From contig CACGFJ010000002.1 of the NCBI GenBank assembly GCA_902572225.1, forward strand, positions 1-64,000: a stretch of 64,000 nucleotides of DNA, given 5' to 3'. The position numbers were made by a program, and so were the translations under genes. Shown in pieces: positions 44,356 through 53,525 of the stretch (positions are counted from its first letter, which is position 1; each line of letters opens with the position of its first letter). Under the pieces are notes generated by a model. The model was not told the origin of the DNA and did not search any database. It saw only the letters and a list, made by a program, of their open reading frames with translations. The stretch is from an uncultured Pelagibacteraceae bacterium (GTDB taxonomy: Bacteria; Pseudomonadota; Alphaproteobacteria; Pelagibacterales; Pelagibacteraceae).

Positions 44356-45479
44356 TGAGTGAAGAAGTAAAAAAAGGTTTATTAGGAATTGTTGTTGATG
44401 AAACAGAAGTTTCTAAAGTTATGCCTGAGATTAATTCATTAACTTATAGGGGTTATGCTGTTCAAGATCTGTGTGAATTTTGCAGATTTGAAGAAGCTGC
44501 ATATCTTATTTTAAAGGGTGATTTACCAAACAGTATAGAGCTAAGACAATTTGAAAAAATTGAAAGAGGACATAGAGATTTATCAAAAAATCTTTACGAA
44601 ATAATCAAACATATGCCAAAAAAGTCTCATCCTATGGATGTTGCTCGAACAGCGGTTAGTGTAATGGGATTAGAGGATAAAGAAACTACAGATAATTCTC
44701 AAGAAGCAAATACAAGAAAAGCTTTAAGAATTTTAGCTAAAACTCCAACCGCTTTAGCAGCTTTTTATAGAATACGAAAAGGTAAGAAGATTATTAAACC
44801 TAAAAAAGAATTAACTTTTGCAGAAAACTTCTTCTATATGTGTTTTGGAAAGGTTCCTCAAAAAGAAATTGTAAAAGCGTTTGATGTATCTTTAATTTTA
44901 TACGCAGAACACAGTTTTAATGTTTCAACTTTTACTGCTAGAACAATAACAAGTAGTTTATCTGATATTCATGGCGCAATAACAGGTGCCATTGCAAGTT
45001 TAAAAGGACCTTTGCATGGAGGCGCTAATGAAGAGGTTATGCATATGATGAATAAAATCAAAAAACCTGAGAATGCCTTAAAATGGATCAATAATGCCTT
45101 AAAGAAAAAAGAGGTTGTGATGGGTTTTGGGCACAGAGTTTATAAAAGTGGTGACTCTAGAGTTCCTACCATGAAAGAGTATTTCAAAAAAGTTGCTAAA
45201 ATTAAAAAAGATAAAAAGTTTTTAAAGATTTACGATATTGTTGAAAAAGTAATGATCAGTAAAAAGAATATTCATCCAAACGTAGATTACCCAACAGGAC
45301 CAACATATCATTTAATGGGTTTTGATACTGATTTCTTTACACCAATATTTGTAATTTCAAGGATTACTGGTTGGTCAGCCCATATAATGGAACAACATTC
45401 ATCAAATAAATTAATTAGACCATTGGCTAAATACAAAGGAAGTAAATACAGAAAAGTAATGCTTCTAAATCAAAGGTAA
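44355..45479 (+). CDS. prpC: 2-methylcitrate synthase / citrate synthase family PrpC
   Basis: GLLGIVVDETEVSKVMPEINSLTYRGYAVQDL; LKGPLHGGANEEVMHMM; VMGFGHRVYKSGDSR. Confidence 0.94.
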   Translation: MSEEVKKGLLGIVVDETEVSKVMPEINSLTYRGYAVQDLCEFCRFEEAAYLILKGDLPNSIELRQFEKIERGHRDLSKNLYEIIKHMPKKSHPMDVARTAVSVMGLEDKETTDNSQEANTRKALRILAKTPTALAAFYRIRKGKKIIKPKKELTFAENFFYMCFGKVPQKEIVKAFDVSLILYAEHSFNVSTFTARTITSSLSDIHGAITGAIASLKGPLHGGANEEVMHMMNKIKKPENALKWINNALKKKEVVMGFGHRVYKSGDSRVPTMKEYFKKVAKIKKDKKFLKIYDIVEKVMISKKNIHPNVDYPTGPTYHLMGFDTDFFTPIFVISRITGWSAHIMEQHSSNKLIRPLAKYKGSKYRKVMLLNQR

Positions 45480-45481
45480 TA

Positions 45482-45730
45482 TTATTTAATTTGCTTTTCT
45501 TTATATAAAGAGACACCTTTTTCAATTTTATTTTTGTAAGACCTTTTAAAGCTCTCTAATTGCCAACCTGAAAGTCTGTTTTCTATTTCTTTTAGATTTT
45601 TATTTTTCCAATTATCAGTTGTTTTAGGGTCTTTCCAGATTTTCTTTTCTTCATCAGATCTACCACATCCGTAACATAGACCTGATACTGGATCAGTCTT
45701 ACAAATACTTATACAGGGACTTACTATCAC
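45482..45730 (-). CDS. DUF1289-type small Cys-containing protein
   Basis: VSPCISICKTDPVSGLCYGCGRSDEEKKIW. Confidence 0.87.
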   Translation of the reverse strand: MIVSPCISICKTDPVSGLCYGCGRSDEEKKIWKDPKTTDNWKNKNLKEIENRLSGWQLESFKRSYKNKIEKGVSLYKEKQIK

Positions 45731-45736
45731 TCAATC

Positions 45737-46750
45737 CTAGGAGAAAGCGTCTATCCAGTTGCCTTGTGTAGATGCTTTTGAATATTCAGTGGCTCTACCT
45801 TCAAAGAAGTTCATGTGCTCTACAGCATTTAACATTGTGTCTAACCATGTTAATGGATTCTTCTGAACATCATATATTGGCTCAAGACCTAACTGAGTTA
45901 ATCTTCTATTACCAATGAACCTTATATAATCTTTAACTTCTTGAGCAGTTAAACCTTGCATTGGACCCATTTCAAAAGCCAGATCAATAAATGCATCTTC
46001 ATGTTCAATTATAGTTCTGCAAGCTTCATAAAGTTCTTTTTTAAGTTTCGGAGTCCAAATCTCAGGGTTTTCTTTAATGAACTCTTTAAAAATTCTAATC
46101 ATAGAATTACAATGAAGAGTTTCATCTCTTACTGACCAAGTAACTATCTGACCCATTCCTTTAAGTTTGTTGTGTCTTGGAAAATTTAATAAAATTGCAA
46201 AACTTGCAAACAACTGAAGACCTTCTGTAAAGGCACTAAATACCGCAACAGTTTTTGCGATATCCTCTTTTGAGTTTACATTAAAGTTTTGCATGTAATC
46301 ATATTTATCTTTCATCTCTTTGTATTTCATGAAAGCAGAATATTCAGATTCTGGCATTCCAATTGTATCTAATAGATGTGAATAAGCTGCTACATGAACT
46401 GTTTCCATAGACGCAAATGCAGTCATCATCATTAAAACTTCTGTAGGCTTAAATACAGTTGTGTAATGTCTTAAATAACAGTTATTAACTTCAACATCTG
46501 CTTGAGTAAAAAATCTAAAGATCTGAGTTAATAAATTTTTTTCTGACTCTGAAAGATTTTTTTGCCAATCTCTGACGTCATCACCAAGTGGAACTTCCTC
46601 TGGTAACCAATGAATTCTCTGTTGAGTTAACCAAGCATCATAACACCATGGGTATCTGAATGGTTTATAAACTGGGTTCTCAACTAATAGACCCATTTTT
46701 TTCGGTTCTATAATTTTTTGTTTTGTATCTTTTAGGCTTTCTACTGACAT
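45737..46750 (-). CDS. nrdB: Ribonucleotide reductase class Ia beta subunit (start at MSVESLK)
   Basis: DVEVNNCYLRHYTTVFKPTEVLMMMTAFASMETVHVAAYSHLLDTIG; SVRDETLHCNSMIRIF metal ligands. Confidence 0.95.
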   Translation of the reverse strand: MSVESLKDTKQKIIEPKKMGLLVENPVYKPFRYPWCYDAWLTQQRIHWLPEEVPLGDDVRDWQKNLSESEKNLLTQIFRFFTQADVEVNNCYLRHYTTVFKPTEVLMMMTAFASMETVHVAAYSHLLDTIGMPESEYSAFMKYKEMKDKYDYMQNFNVNSKEDIAKTVAVFSAFTEGLQLFASFAILLNFPRHNKLKGMGQIVTWSVRDETLHCNSMIRIFKEFIKENPEIWTPKLKKELYEACRTIIEHEDAFIDLAFEMGPMQGLTAQEVKDYIRFIGNRRLTQLGLEPIYDVQKNPLTWLDTMLNAVEHMNFFEGRATEYSKASTQGNWIDAFS

Positions 46751-48678
46751 GATAAACACTCCTCATATTCTGGTTGTTGATTTTCTTGTTTTTTTGATTT
46801 GTAAACGTTTGCAGTTACATCTGTAGAATTTGCATCGTTCACGTTTTCCGCTCTTTGTATTGATTTAGATCTGCAGTAATAAAGGCTCTTCAATCCTTTT
46901 TTCCAAGCTTGGAAATGGATTTGATGTAAGTCCCTTTTATGAATATCTGCGGGTATAAATATATTTATTGATTGTGCTTGTGAAATATGAGGTGTTCTAT
47001 CTGCACCTAATTCCACAATCCATTTCTGGTCTAATTCAAAAGCCGTTTTAAATACGTCTTTTTCTTGTTGGGTTAAAAAATCAAGATGAGAAACTGAGCC
47101 TTGATTAGTTGTTATACTTGACCATGTTTCATCATCATTTTTACCGTGTTTCTCTAATAATTTACTTAGATATTTATTTCTAACGTTAAATGATCCAGAC
47201 AAAGTTTTATGTGTATAACTATTTGCTGCAATTGGCTCTACACCTGGAGATGTTCCACCACAAATAATTGAAATTGAAGCAGTAGGAGCTATTGCAGTTT
47301 TATTTGAAAATCTTTCATTAATACCATAATCAGCAGCATCTGGACATGCACCTCTTTCATCAGCCAAATCTTTTGAAGCTTGATCAACTTGTTTTTGGAT
47401 GCTTTCAAATATTTTTTTATTCCAAACTTTACTCATCACTGATTCAAAAGGAATCATTTTTTGTTGGAAGAATGAATGAAGTCCCATAACGCCTAGACCA
47501 ACACTTCTTTCTTTTAATGCTGAATAAACTGCATCACTAAATGACTCGGGTGCTTTTTCAGTAAAATCGGTTAATACATTATCTAAAAATCTCATTACGT
47601 CTGGAACAAAGTTTTCATCGTCTTTCCATTCATCATAAGTTTCTAAATTTAAAGATGATAAACAACATACTGCTGTTCTATCTCTACCCTCTTTATCAAT
47701 TCCTGTTGGTAAAGTTATTTCGCTACACAAGTTGGATGTCTTAACAGTCAAACCAGCAAGCTTATGATGTTGAGGTATCATTCTATTAACTGTATCAATG
47801 AAAACAATATAAGGTTCTCCAGTTTCAATTCTTGCAGTTAATAATCTAATCCATAAATTTCTTGCAGAAACGGTTGCTTGTACTGATTGATCTTTTGGAC
47901 TTTTCAGTGCCCATTGTTCGTCCAACTCAACAGCTCTCATGAATGCATCTGAAACTAATACACCATGGTGTAAATTTAATGATCTTCTGTTTGGATCACC
48001 ACCTGTTGGTCTTCTCATTTCAATAAATTCCTCTATCTCTGGATGATCAATTGGAAGATAACAAGCTGCAGATCCTCTTCTTAAAGAGCCTTGACTGATC
48101 GCCATTGTCAAAGAGTCCATAACTTTGATGAAAGGAATAATGCCTGAAGTTTTTCCAACTCTTCCAATTTTTTCTCCAATGGATCTTAGGTTGCCCCAAT
48201 AACTTCCAATACCTCCCCCTTTAGCAGCCAACCAAACATTTTCACTCCATAGATCTAATATTCCAGTTAAGCTATCCCCCGCTTCATTTAAGAAACAGGA
48301 AATTGGTAAACCTCTTTTTGTTCCACCATTTGATAAAACTGGTGTTGCTGGCATAAACCATAAATTACTAATGTAGTTATAAAGTCTTTGCGCGTGTAAG
48401 TTGTCATCTGCATAATGACTCGCAACTCTTGCAAATAAATCTTGGAAAGACTCGTTTTCTCCAAGGTATCTGTCGCTTAGTGTTGCTCTTCCAAAATCTG
48501 TTAAATTATTATCTCTAGATCTATCTATTTTAATAGTTATCCCTTTAGAATTTTGAAACAACTCAGTGTTGTTATTTAGTGAAAATAAGTCTGGTCTTTT
48601 GTCATTATTGCTGATTTTTTCCGCTGGTTTATAATCAGAGACAGCCTTCCTGATTGCCTGAGACAATATTTTGTTCAT
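46741..48678 (-). CDS. nrdA: Ribonucleotide reductase class Ia alpha subunit
   Basis: PATPVLSNGGTKRGLPISCFLNEAGDS; NLCSEITLP; C-terminal EYEECLSCQ; GGGAG Shine-Dalgarno upstream of the ATG. Confidence 0.96.
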   Translation of the reverse strand: MNKILSQAIRKAVSDYKPAEKISNNDKRPDLFSLNNNTELFQNSKGITIKIDRSRDNNLTDFGRATLSDRYLGENESFQDLFARVASHYADDNLHAQRLYNYISNLWFMPATPVLSNGGTKRGLPISCFLNEAGDSLTGILDLWSENVWLAAKGGGIGSYWGNLRSIGEKIGRVGKTSGIIPFIKVMDSLTMAISQGSLRRGSAACYLPIDHPEIEEFIEMRRPTGGDPNRRSLNLHHGVLVSDAFMRAVELDEQWALKSPKDQSVQATVSARNLWIRLLTARIETGEPYIVFIDTVNRMIPQHHKLAGLTVKTSNLCSEITLPTGIDKEGRDRTAVCCLSSLNLETYDEWKDDENFVPDVMRFLDNVLTDFTEKAPESFSDAVYSALKERSVGLGVMGLHSFFQQKMIPFESVMSKVWNKKIFESIQKQVDQASKDLADERGACPDAADYGINERFSNKTAIAPTASISIICGGTSPGVEPIAANSYTHKTLSGSFNVRNKYLSKLLEKHGKNDDETWSSITTNQGSVSHLDFLTQQEKDVFKTAFELDQKWIVELGADRTPHISQAQSINIFIPADIHKRDLHQIHFQAWKKGLKSLYYCRSKSIQRAENVNDANSTDVTANVYKSKKQENQQPEYEECLSCQ

Positions 48679-48718
48679 TAAACTCCCTTTTTATCTTTAT
48701 ACTAAAAAATCTAGTAAA

Positions 48719-48734
48719 TAACTAGATATAGTGT
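48719..48734. promoter_or_regulatory. Candidate NrdR box 1
   Basis: TAACTAGATATAGTGT matches ACACTATATATAGTGT at 13/16 positions by manual alignment. Confidence 0.55.
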
Positions 48735-48749
48735 GTAGATTTACCTGAT

Positions 48750-48765
48750 ATACTATATAAATTAT
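48750..48765. promoter_or_regulatory. Candidate NrdR box 2
   Basis: ATACTATATAAATTAT matches the palindrome at 12/16; centre is 31 bp from box 1. Confidence 0.45.
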
Positions 48766-48839
48766 AAATCAATAGAACATTTATAGAACTTATTAAATAT
48801 TTATCAATAAAAATTTTAAAAAAATGTACATATATCCAC

Positions 48840-50294
48840 ATGAATAATTCGGGAAAAATTGATCCCTACGGCTTTCGGGAATATGACGCACGATGGGTAT
48901 ACGAAAAAGACATAGATGACGATGGAATCGTTCAACTTGGCAAAGGTCTTGGAACTCAAATAATTAATCATACAAAGAAAAACAATCCAAGAATTATCGT
49001 TGGCCAAGATTACAGGTCTTACAGTGAACATATCAAAGAAAAATTAAAAGAGGGTTTAGTTTCAACTGGGTGCAAAATCGAAGATATAGGATTATCTTTA
49101 TCCCCAATGGTTTACTTCGCTCAATTTAATTTAAATTCAGATGCAATAGCTATGGTTACAGCTAGTCATAATGAAAATGGTTGGACAGGTGTAAAAATGG
49201 GTATCAAAAAAGGACTTACTCATGCACCGGAAGAAATGAAAGAACTAAAAGATATTACTCTCAATCAAAAATTTATTAATGGAGAGGGAAATGTAAAAAA
49301 AATTGACGATTTTCAGAATGTTTATAAAAATGATTTGATAACAAAAAACCCATTAAATAAAAAAATTAAAGCTGTAATTGCTTGTGGCAATGGAACAGCA
49401 GGAATATTTGCACCAGAAATTTTAAGAAGTATTGGGTGCGAGGTAATTGAACTTGATTGTGAACTTGATTGGACTTTTCCAAAATACAACCCAAATCCTG
49501 AAGACTTAGAAATGTTAAATGCAATTTCAAAAGCAGTTAAAGAAAATAATGCTGATATTGGATTTGGTTTTGATGGAGATGGAGATAGAGTTGGGGTTAT
49601 AGATGATAAGGGTAATGAAATCTTTTCTGATAAAATTGGACTTTTAATTGCTAGAAATCTGTCAAAAGATCATAAAAATAGTAAATTTATAGTTGATGTA
49701 AAATCGACAGGACTTTATTCAAATGACAAAATATTAAAAGAAAATAAATGTGAAACAATTTATTGGAAAACTGGTCATTCCCATATCAAAAGAAAGGTAA
49801 ATACCGATAACGCTTTAGCAGGATTTGAAAAAAGTGGTCATTTCTTTTTTAATAAACCTTTAGGATTTGGCTATGATGATGGAATTAATTCAGCAATACA
49901 GGTCTGTAAGTTACTGGATAAAAATAACAAAAAAATGAGTGAAATACTTGATGAATTACCAACTACTTATCAAAGCCCAACTATGGCTCCTTATTGTAAA
50001 GATAGTGAAAAATATGATGTAGTTGAGAATTTAGTTAAAGAAATAACAAATATTAAAGAAAATAAAACTAAAGTAGATGATCAAGAAATTAGAGAAATAT
50101 TAACTGTTAATGGAGTAAGATTTTCTTTTGATGATGGATCTTGGGGATTAATAAGAGCATCTTCTAATAAACCCTCTTTAGTTGTAGTTACTGAGAGTCC
50201 AACCTCTGAAGATAGAAAAAAGAAGATTTTTGACTTTATTGATAATCTGCTTCAACAAACTGGTAAGGTTGGGGATTATGATCAAAAAATTTAA
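48840..50294 (+). CDS. Phosphomannomutase/phosphoglucomutase
   Basis: FREYDARWVYEKDI; AMVTASHNENGWTGVKMG; GFGFDGDGDRVGVID; GFEKSGHFFFN. Confidence 0.93.
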   Translation: MNNSGKIDPYGFREYDARWVYEKDIDDDGIVQLGKGLGTQIINHTKKNNPRIIVGQDYRSYSEHIKEKLKEGLVSTGCKIEDIGLSLSPMVYFAQFNLNSDAIAMVTASHNENGWTGVKMGIKKGLTHAPEEMKELKDITLNQKFINGEGNVKKIDDFQNVYKNDLITKNPLNKKIKAVIACGNGTAGIFAPEILRSIGCEVIELDCELDWTFPKYNPNPEDLEMLNAISKAVKENNADIGFGFDGDGDRVGVIDDKGNEIFSDKIGLLIARNLSKDHKNSKFIVDVKSTGLYSNDKILKENKCETIYWKTGHSHIKRKVNTDNALAGFEKSGHFFFNKPLGFGYDDGINSAIQVCKLLDKNNKKMSEILDELPTTYQSPTMAPYCKDSEKYDVVENLVKEITNIKENKTKVDDQEIREILTVNGVRFSFDDGSWGLIRASSNKPSLVVVTESPTSEDRKKKIFDFIDNLLQQTGKVGDYDQKI

Positions 50295-50347
50295 AATTCA
50301 ACTATAAAGAGTTAAGAAAAAATTAGAGAATCGAATAATATGTAATT

Positions 50348-50384
50348 GAGGTGGCGGAGGGAGACTGAAACCACCTCGTCTCCT
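50348..50384. other. GC-rich structured intergenic element with two overlapping, mutually competing stems
   Basis: GAGGTGG(50348-50354)/CCACCTC(50371-50377) and GGAGAC(50360-50365)/GTCTCC(50378-50383); no U-tract on either side. Confidence 0.5.
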
Positions 50385-51216
50385 AGGTCACTAAAAATCT
50401 ATATAGAAATAAAGTACCAATAACGTAAAGAAAAACACCAAATAATCTTTGTGTTTTAACTCTATCTAGATCTTGAACTGTTTTTGCTCCAATCCTTGCC
50501 ATGAATGTGGTTATTGGAACAAAAATTATAAATGCAGGTATATTAATAAATCCAATACTGAGTGGAATATCGGCATTTAACATCAAGCCAGATGTAAAAA
50601 AACCAATTGATCCAAATAAAGCTATTATAAATCCAATGGCTGCAGAGCTTCCTATTGCTAAGTTAATAGGATAACCAAAGTATCTTAATATAGGAACATT
50701 CATCATAGCTCCTGTTATGCCCATAGGAGCAGATATTAATCCTGACAAGAATCCAAATATTATTCTTGGAAAAATATTAAATTTTTTCTTAATTTTTTTT
50801 TTCTTTTCACTTTGTAACAACAAGTAAGCTCCAAAAAAGTAAACAACAGCAGAAAAAAAGAATAACAATGTTTTAGTATTCATCAAAGCTGCCATCAATG
50901 TTCCAGAGAAAACTCCAATTATTACAAATGTTCCATAATTTTTAATAATATTAAAATCAACAGCATTATACTTTCTATGAGTTAATACTGAGGCTGTAGC
51001 AGTTAAAATTGTTATTGAGAAAGCTGTCCCTACAGATAAATGCATTAAATAATCTTTATCCACGTTAAATGCTTCAAATACAAAAAATAAAAATGGAACT
51101 GAAATTAATCCTCCACCGATACCAAAAAAACCTGCAAAAAAACCAACCGGAACAGCGGCTGCCATCATTAAAAAAATAAAATAGATATTATTAATCTCAA
51201 GAAGAGTATTATTCAA
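50383..51216 (-). CDS. Sulfite exporter TauE/SafE family membrane protein
   Basis: GFFAGFFGIGGGLISVPFLFFVF; GFLSGLISAPMGITGAMMNVPILRYFGYPI. Confidence 0.9.
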   Translation of the reverse strand: MNNTLLEINNIYFIFLMMAAAVPVGFFAGFFGIGGGLISVPFLFFVFEAFNVDKDYLMHLSVGTAFSITILTATASVLTHRKYNAVDFNIIKNYGTFVIIGVFSGTLMAALMNTKTLLFFFSAVVYFFGAYLLLQSEKKKKIKKKFNIFPRIIFGFLSGLISAPMGITGAMMNVPILRYFGYPINLAIGSSAAIGFIIALFGSIGFFTSGLMLNADIPLSIGFINIPAFIIFVPITTFMARIGAKTVQDLDRVKTQRLFGVFLYVIGTLFLYRFLVT

Positions 51217-52210
51217 TTTGCCCTGCCGATATACTTTGTGGATTAAACTTTACTTTATCCATTATGTGATCAATTTTCTTAACATCGGCATCTCTTACAC
51301 ACATATTCTCACTTAAATATCTTTTCCAAAAACTTGAACCAGTTTGGCCATGAAATAAACCAAGGGTATGTCTCATAATTTGATTTAATCTTGTACCCTT
51401 TTTTATCTCTTCTTTTACATACTCAATTAGTTTCTCAACAACTTCTTGCCTTGTCAAAACTTCACTATTGTTAAAAATTTTATTTTCAATATCCGCTAAC
51501 ATGTAAGGAGAATGGTAAATAGATCTTCCAATCATAACACCATCTACATTATCTAAATGTTCTTTAATTTGATGAGTGGAAGTTATGCCGCCATTTATTA
51601 TTATTTCTAAATTTTGAAAATCTTTCTTTAATTTATTTACGTATTCATATTTCAAAGGTGGAATATTTAAATTTTGTTTAGGTGTAAATTTTCCTAGCAC
51701 TGCCTTTCTTGCATGGATTATAAAAGTTTTAACACCTGTATCTTTCAAAATATTTATAAAATTGTATAAATTTTCATATTGATCAACATTGTCATATCCA
51801 ATTCTAGTTTTGACTGTCACGGGAAGTGACGTTTTTGATATCATGGAACTTAAACAATCAGCTACAAGATTAGGTTCTTGAATTAAACAAGCCCCAAATC
51901 TATTTTTCTGAACTTTTTTACTTGGACAACCTAAATTTAAATTTATTTCATCATAACCAAATTCTTCACCTAAATATGCTGCATTTCCTAATAGTTTTGG
52001 AGAAGAACCACCAAGTTGCAGAGCAACAGGTTTTTCTCTCATATCAAATTCTAATAGTTTCTTTTTGTCTCCTCTATCAATAGCTTCTGAGACAATCATT
52101 TCAGTATAGAGAAGAACGTTTTTACTAATTAGTCTTAAGAAAAATCTTTCATGTTTGTCTGTGCAGTCCATCATAGGAGCAACAGAAACAGTTCTATTTA
52201 ATCTAGACAT
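51209..52210 (-). CDS. dusA: tRNA-dihydrouridine synthase A
   Basis: VSVAPMMDCTDKHERFFLRLISKNVLLYTEMI; INLNLGCPSKKVQKNRFGACLI; FIIHARKAVL; VDGVMIGRSIYHSPYML. Confidence 0.95.
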   Translation of the reverse strand: MSRLNRTVSVAPMMDCTDKHERFFLRLISKNVLLYTEMIVSEAIDRGDKKKLLEFDMREKPVALQLGGSSPKLLGNAAYLGEEFGYDEINLNLGCPSKKVQKNRFGACLIQEPNLVADCLSSMISKTSLPVTVKTRIGYDNVDQYENLYNFINILKDTGVKTFIIHARKAVLGKFTPKQNLNIPPLKYEYVNKLKKDFQNLEIIINGGITSTHQIKEHLDNVDGVMIGRSIYHSPYMLADIENKIFNNSEVLTRQEVVEKLIEYVKEEIKKGTRLNQIMRHTLGLFHGQTGSSFWKRYLSENMCVRDADVKKIDHIMDKVKFNPQSISAGQIE

Positions 52211-53510
52211 ATTTTTTAAGTTTGCTTGATAAATTAATTTTCTTTTCGTTTACATACTCTTGATGATTTTGCTCAATTTTCCCAAGTTCATATTTGTAAT
52301 TAACCATAATTCCAAATGACCTTTTAAATCCTACATCAGAAACATTAGCATTAACCACAATATCATCAATTTCAGCTCCATTTTTTAAATGGAACCTGCA
52401 TACATCATTAATAGGAAAACCTAGATCATTTTTTTGTAAAGCTAAGTAATTTAAAGCAAGTTTTGTTAGTAAATCTTTATTATCTATAAATTTTCTATCT
52501 CCAATTTTAAGATCTAATGATTTTAAAAACTCAACTTTTACAAAATTATCTTTTTGAACTATCTCACTTATTTTGTCATTTTCTGATGATTTTACCCAAT
52601 CAGCAAAACCTTGCATTGGTGATAGGGTTCCAAAATTTTTTACATCAGGTAGTTCTTCCTGCAATTCGTATACAACTCTTTTGATTAAAAAATTACCCAA
52701 TGTAACTCTTGAAAGCCCTTCTTGACAGTTGCTAATTGAATAAAAAGTAGCTGTATCATAATCTTCTTTTTTCCCATCATTGGGTCTTGTTAATTCTTGA
52801 ATAGATTTAGCTAGTCCTTTGGTTAGCGCAATCTCAACAAAAATTATTGGCTCATCTTCTAATGCTGGATGAAAATAAGCAAAAAATCTTCTGTTTTCTC
52901 CTAATCTAATTTTCAATTCATTCATATCTTTCATTGAATGAACTTTTTCATATTTTAATAATTTTTCTAATATTGCAGCTTTTGTGTCCCAGGTTATTTT
53001 TCTTAATTTTAAAAATCCAGGATTGAACCAATTTTTAAAAATATCAATCAAATCGTAATCTAATTCTTTTAATTCAGGATTTTTTAATAAAAACATTTGT
53101 AGATCTTCTCTTAAAGAAACAATCTCAGCTGTTCCATTAGGAGCCATATTTAATCTTATAAACAATTCTTTTCTAATTCCTGATGTAATTCTTGATAAAT
53201 TTAAAATTGATTTACTATTTTTATTTTCTGTATAATCTTTAATGGCATTGTCAATATTTGCTGTATCAGGTTTATATTTTTCATTTACCTGAAGTAAGAA
53301 TTTTAATTTATCTTCATGAGATAAGTTATGATATCTAAAGAGAATATCCCTTGCTAATGTAATTCCAAATGCTGCTCCTTTAGATGATAATAGGTCATCA
53401 CATAGCTCGATCAAATCCCTTTTTTTTGAGAATTTTTTTAAAGATTTTTTCTCTAAAATTTTTTGACCAGCATCAGCAATCGTCTCAAATATTCTTTTTA
53501 TATTTAACAT
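52203..53510 (-). CDS. Malonyl-CoA decarboxylase
   Basis: FAYFHPALEDEPIIFVEIALTKGLAKSIQEL; FYSISNCQEGLSRVTLGNFLIKRVV; FGTLSPMQGFADW; DVCRFHLKNGAEIDDIVVNANVSDVGFKRSFGIMVNYKYEL. Confidence 0.93.
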   Translation of the reverse strand: MLNIKRIFETIADAGQKILEKKSLKKFSKKRDLIELCDDLLSSKGAAFGITLARDILFRYHNLSHEDKLKFLLQVNEKYKPDTANIDNAIKDYTENKNSKSILNLSRITSGIRKELFIRLNMAPNGTAEIVSLREDLQMFLLKNPELKELDYDLIDIFKNWFNPGFLKLRKITWDTKAAILEKLLKYEKVHSMKDMNELKIRLGENRRFFAYFHPALEDEPIIFVEIALTKGLAKSIQELTRPNDGKKEDYDTATFYSISNCQEGLSRVTLGNFLIKRVVYELQEELPDVKNFGTLSPMQGFADWVKSSENDKISEIVQKDNFVKVEFLKSLDLKIGDRKFIDNKDLLTKLALNYLALQKNDLGFPINDVCRFHLKNGAEIDDIVVNANVSDVGFKRSFGIMVNYKYELGKIEQNHQEYVNEKKINLSSKLKKYV

Positions 53511-53525
53511 GGTGTTTTTTATATA

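Noticed and set aside
41957-45479. prpDBC cluster as a novel system
   Set aside because: Conventional 2-methylcitrate pathway genes; the TTG start of prpD and GTG of prpB are unremarkable
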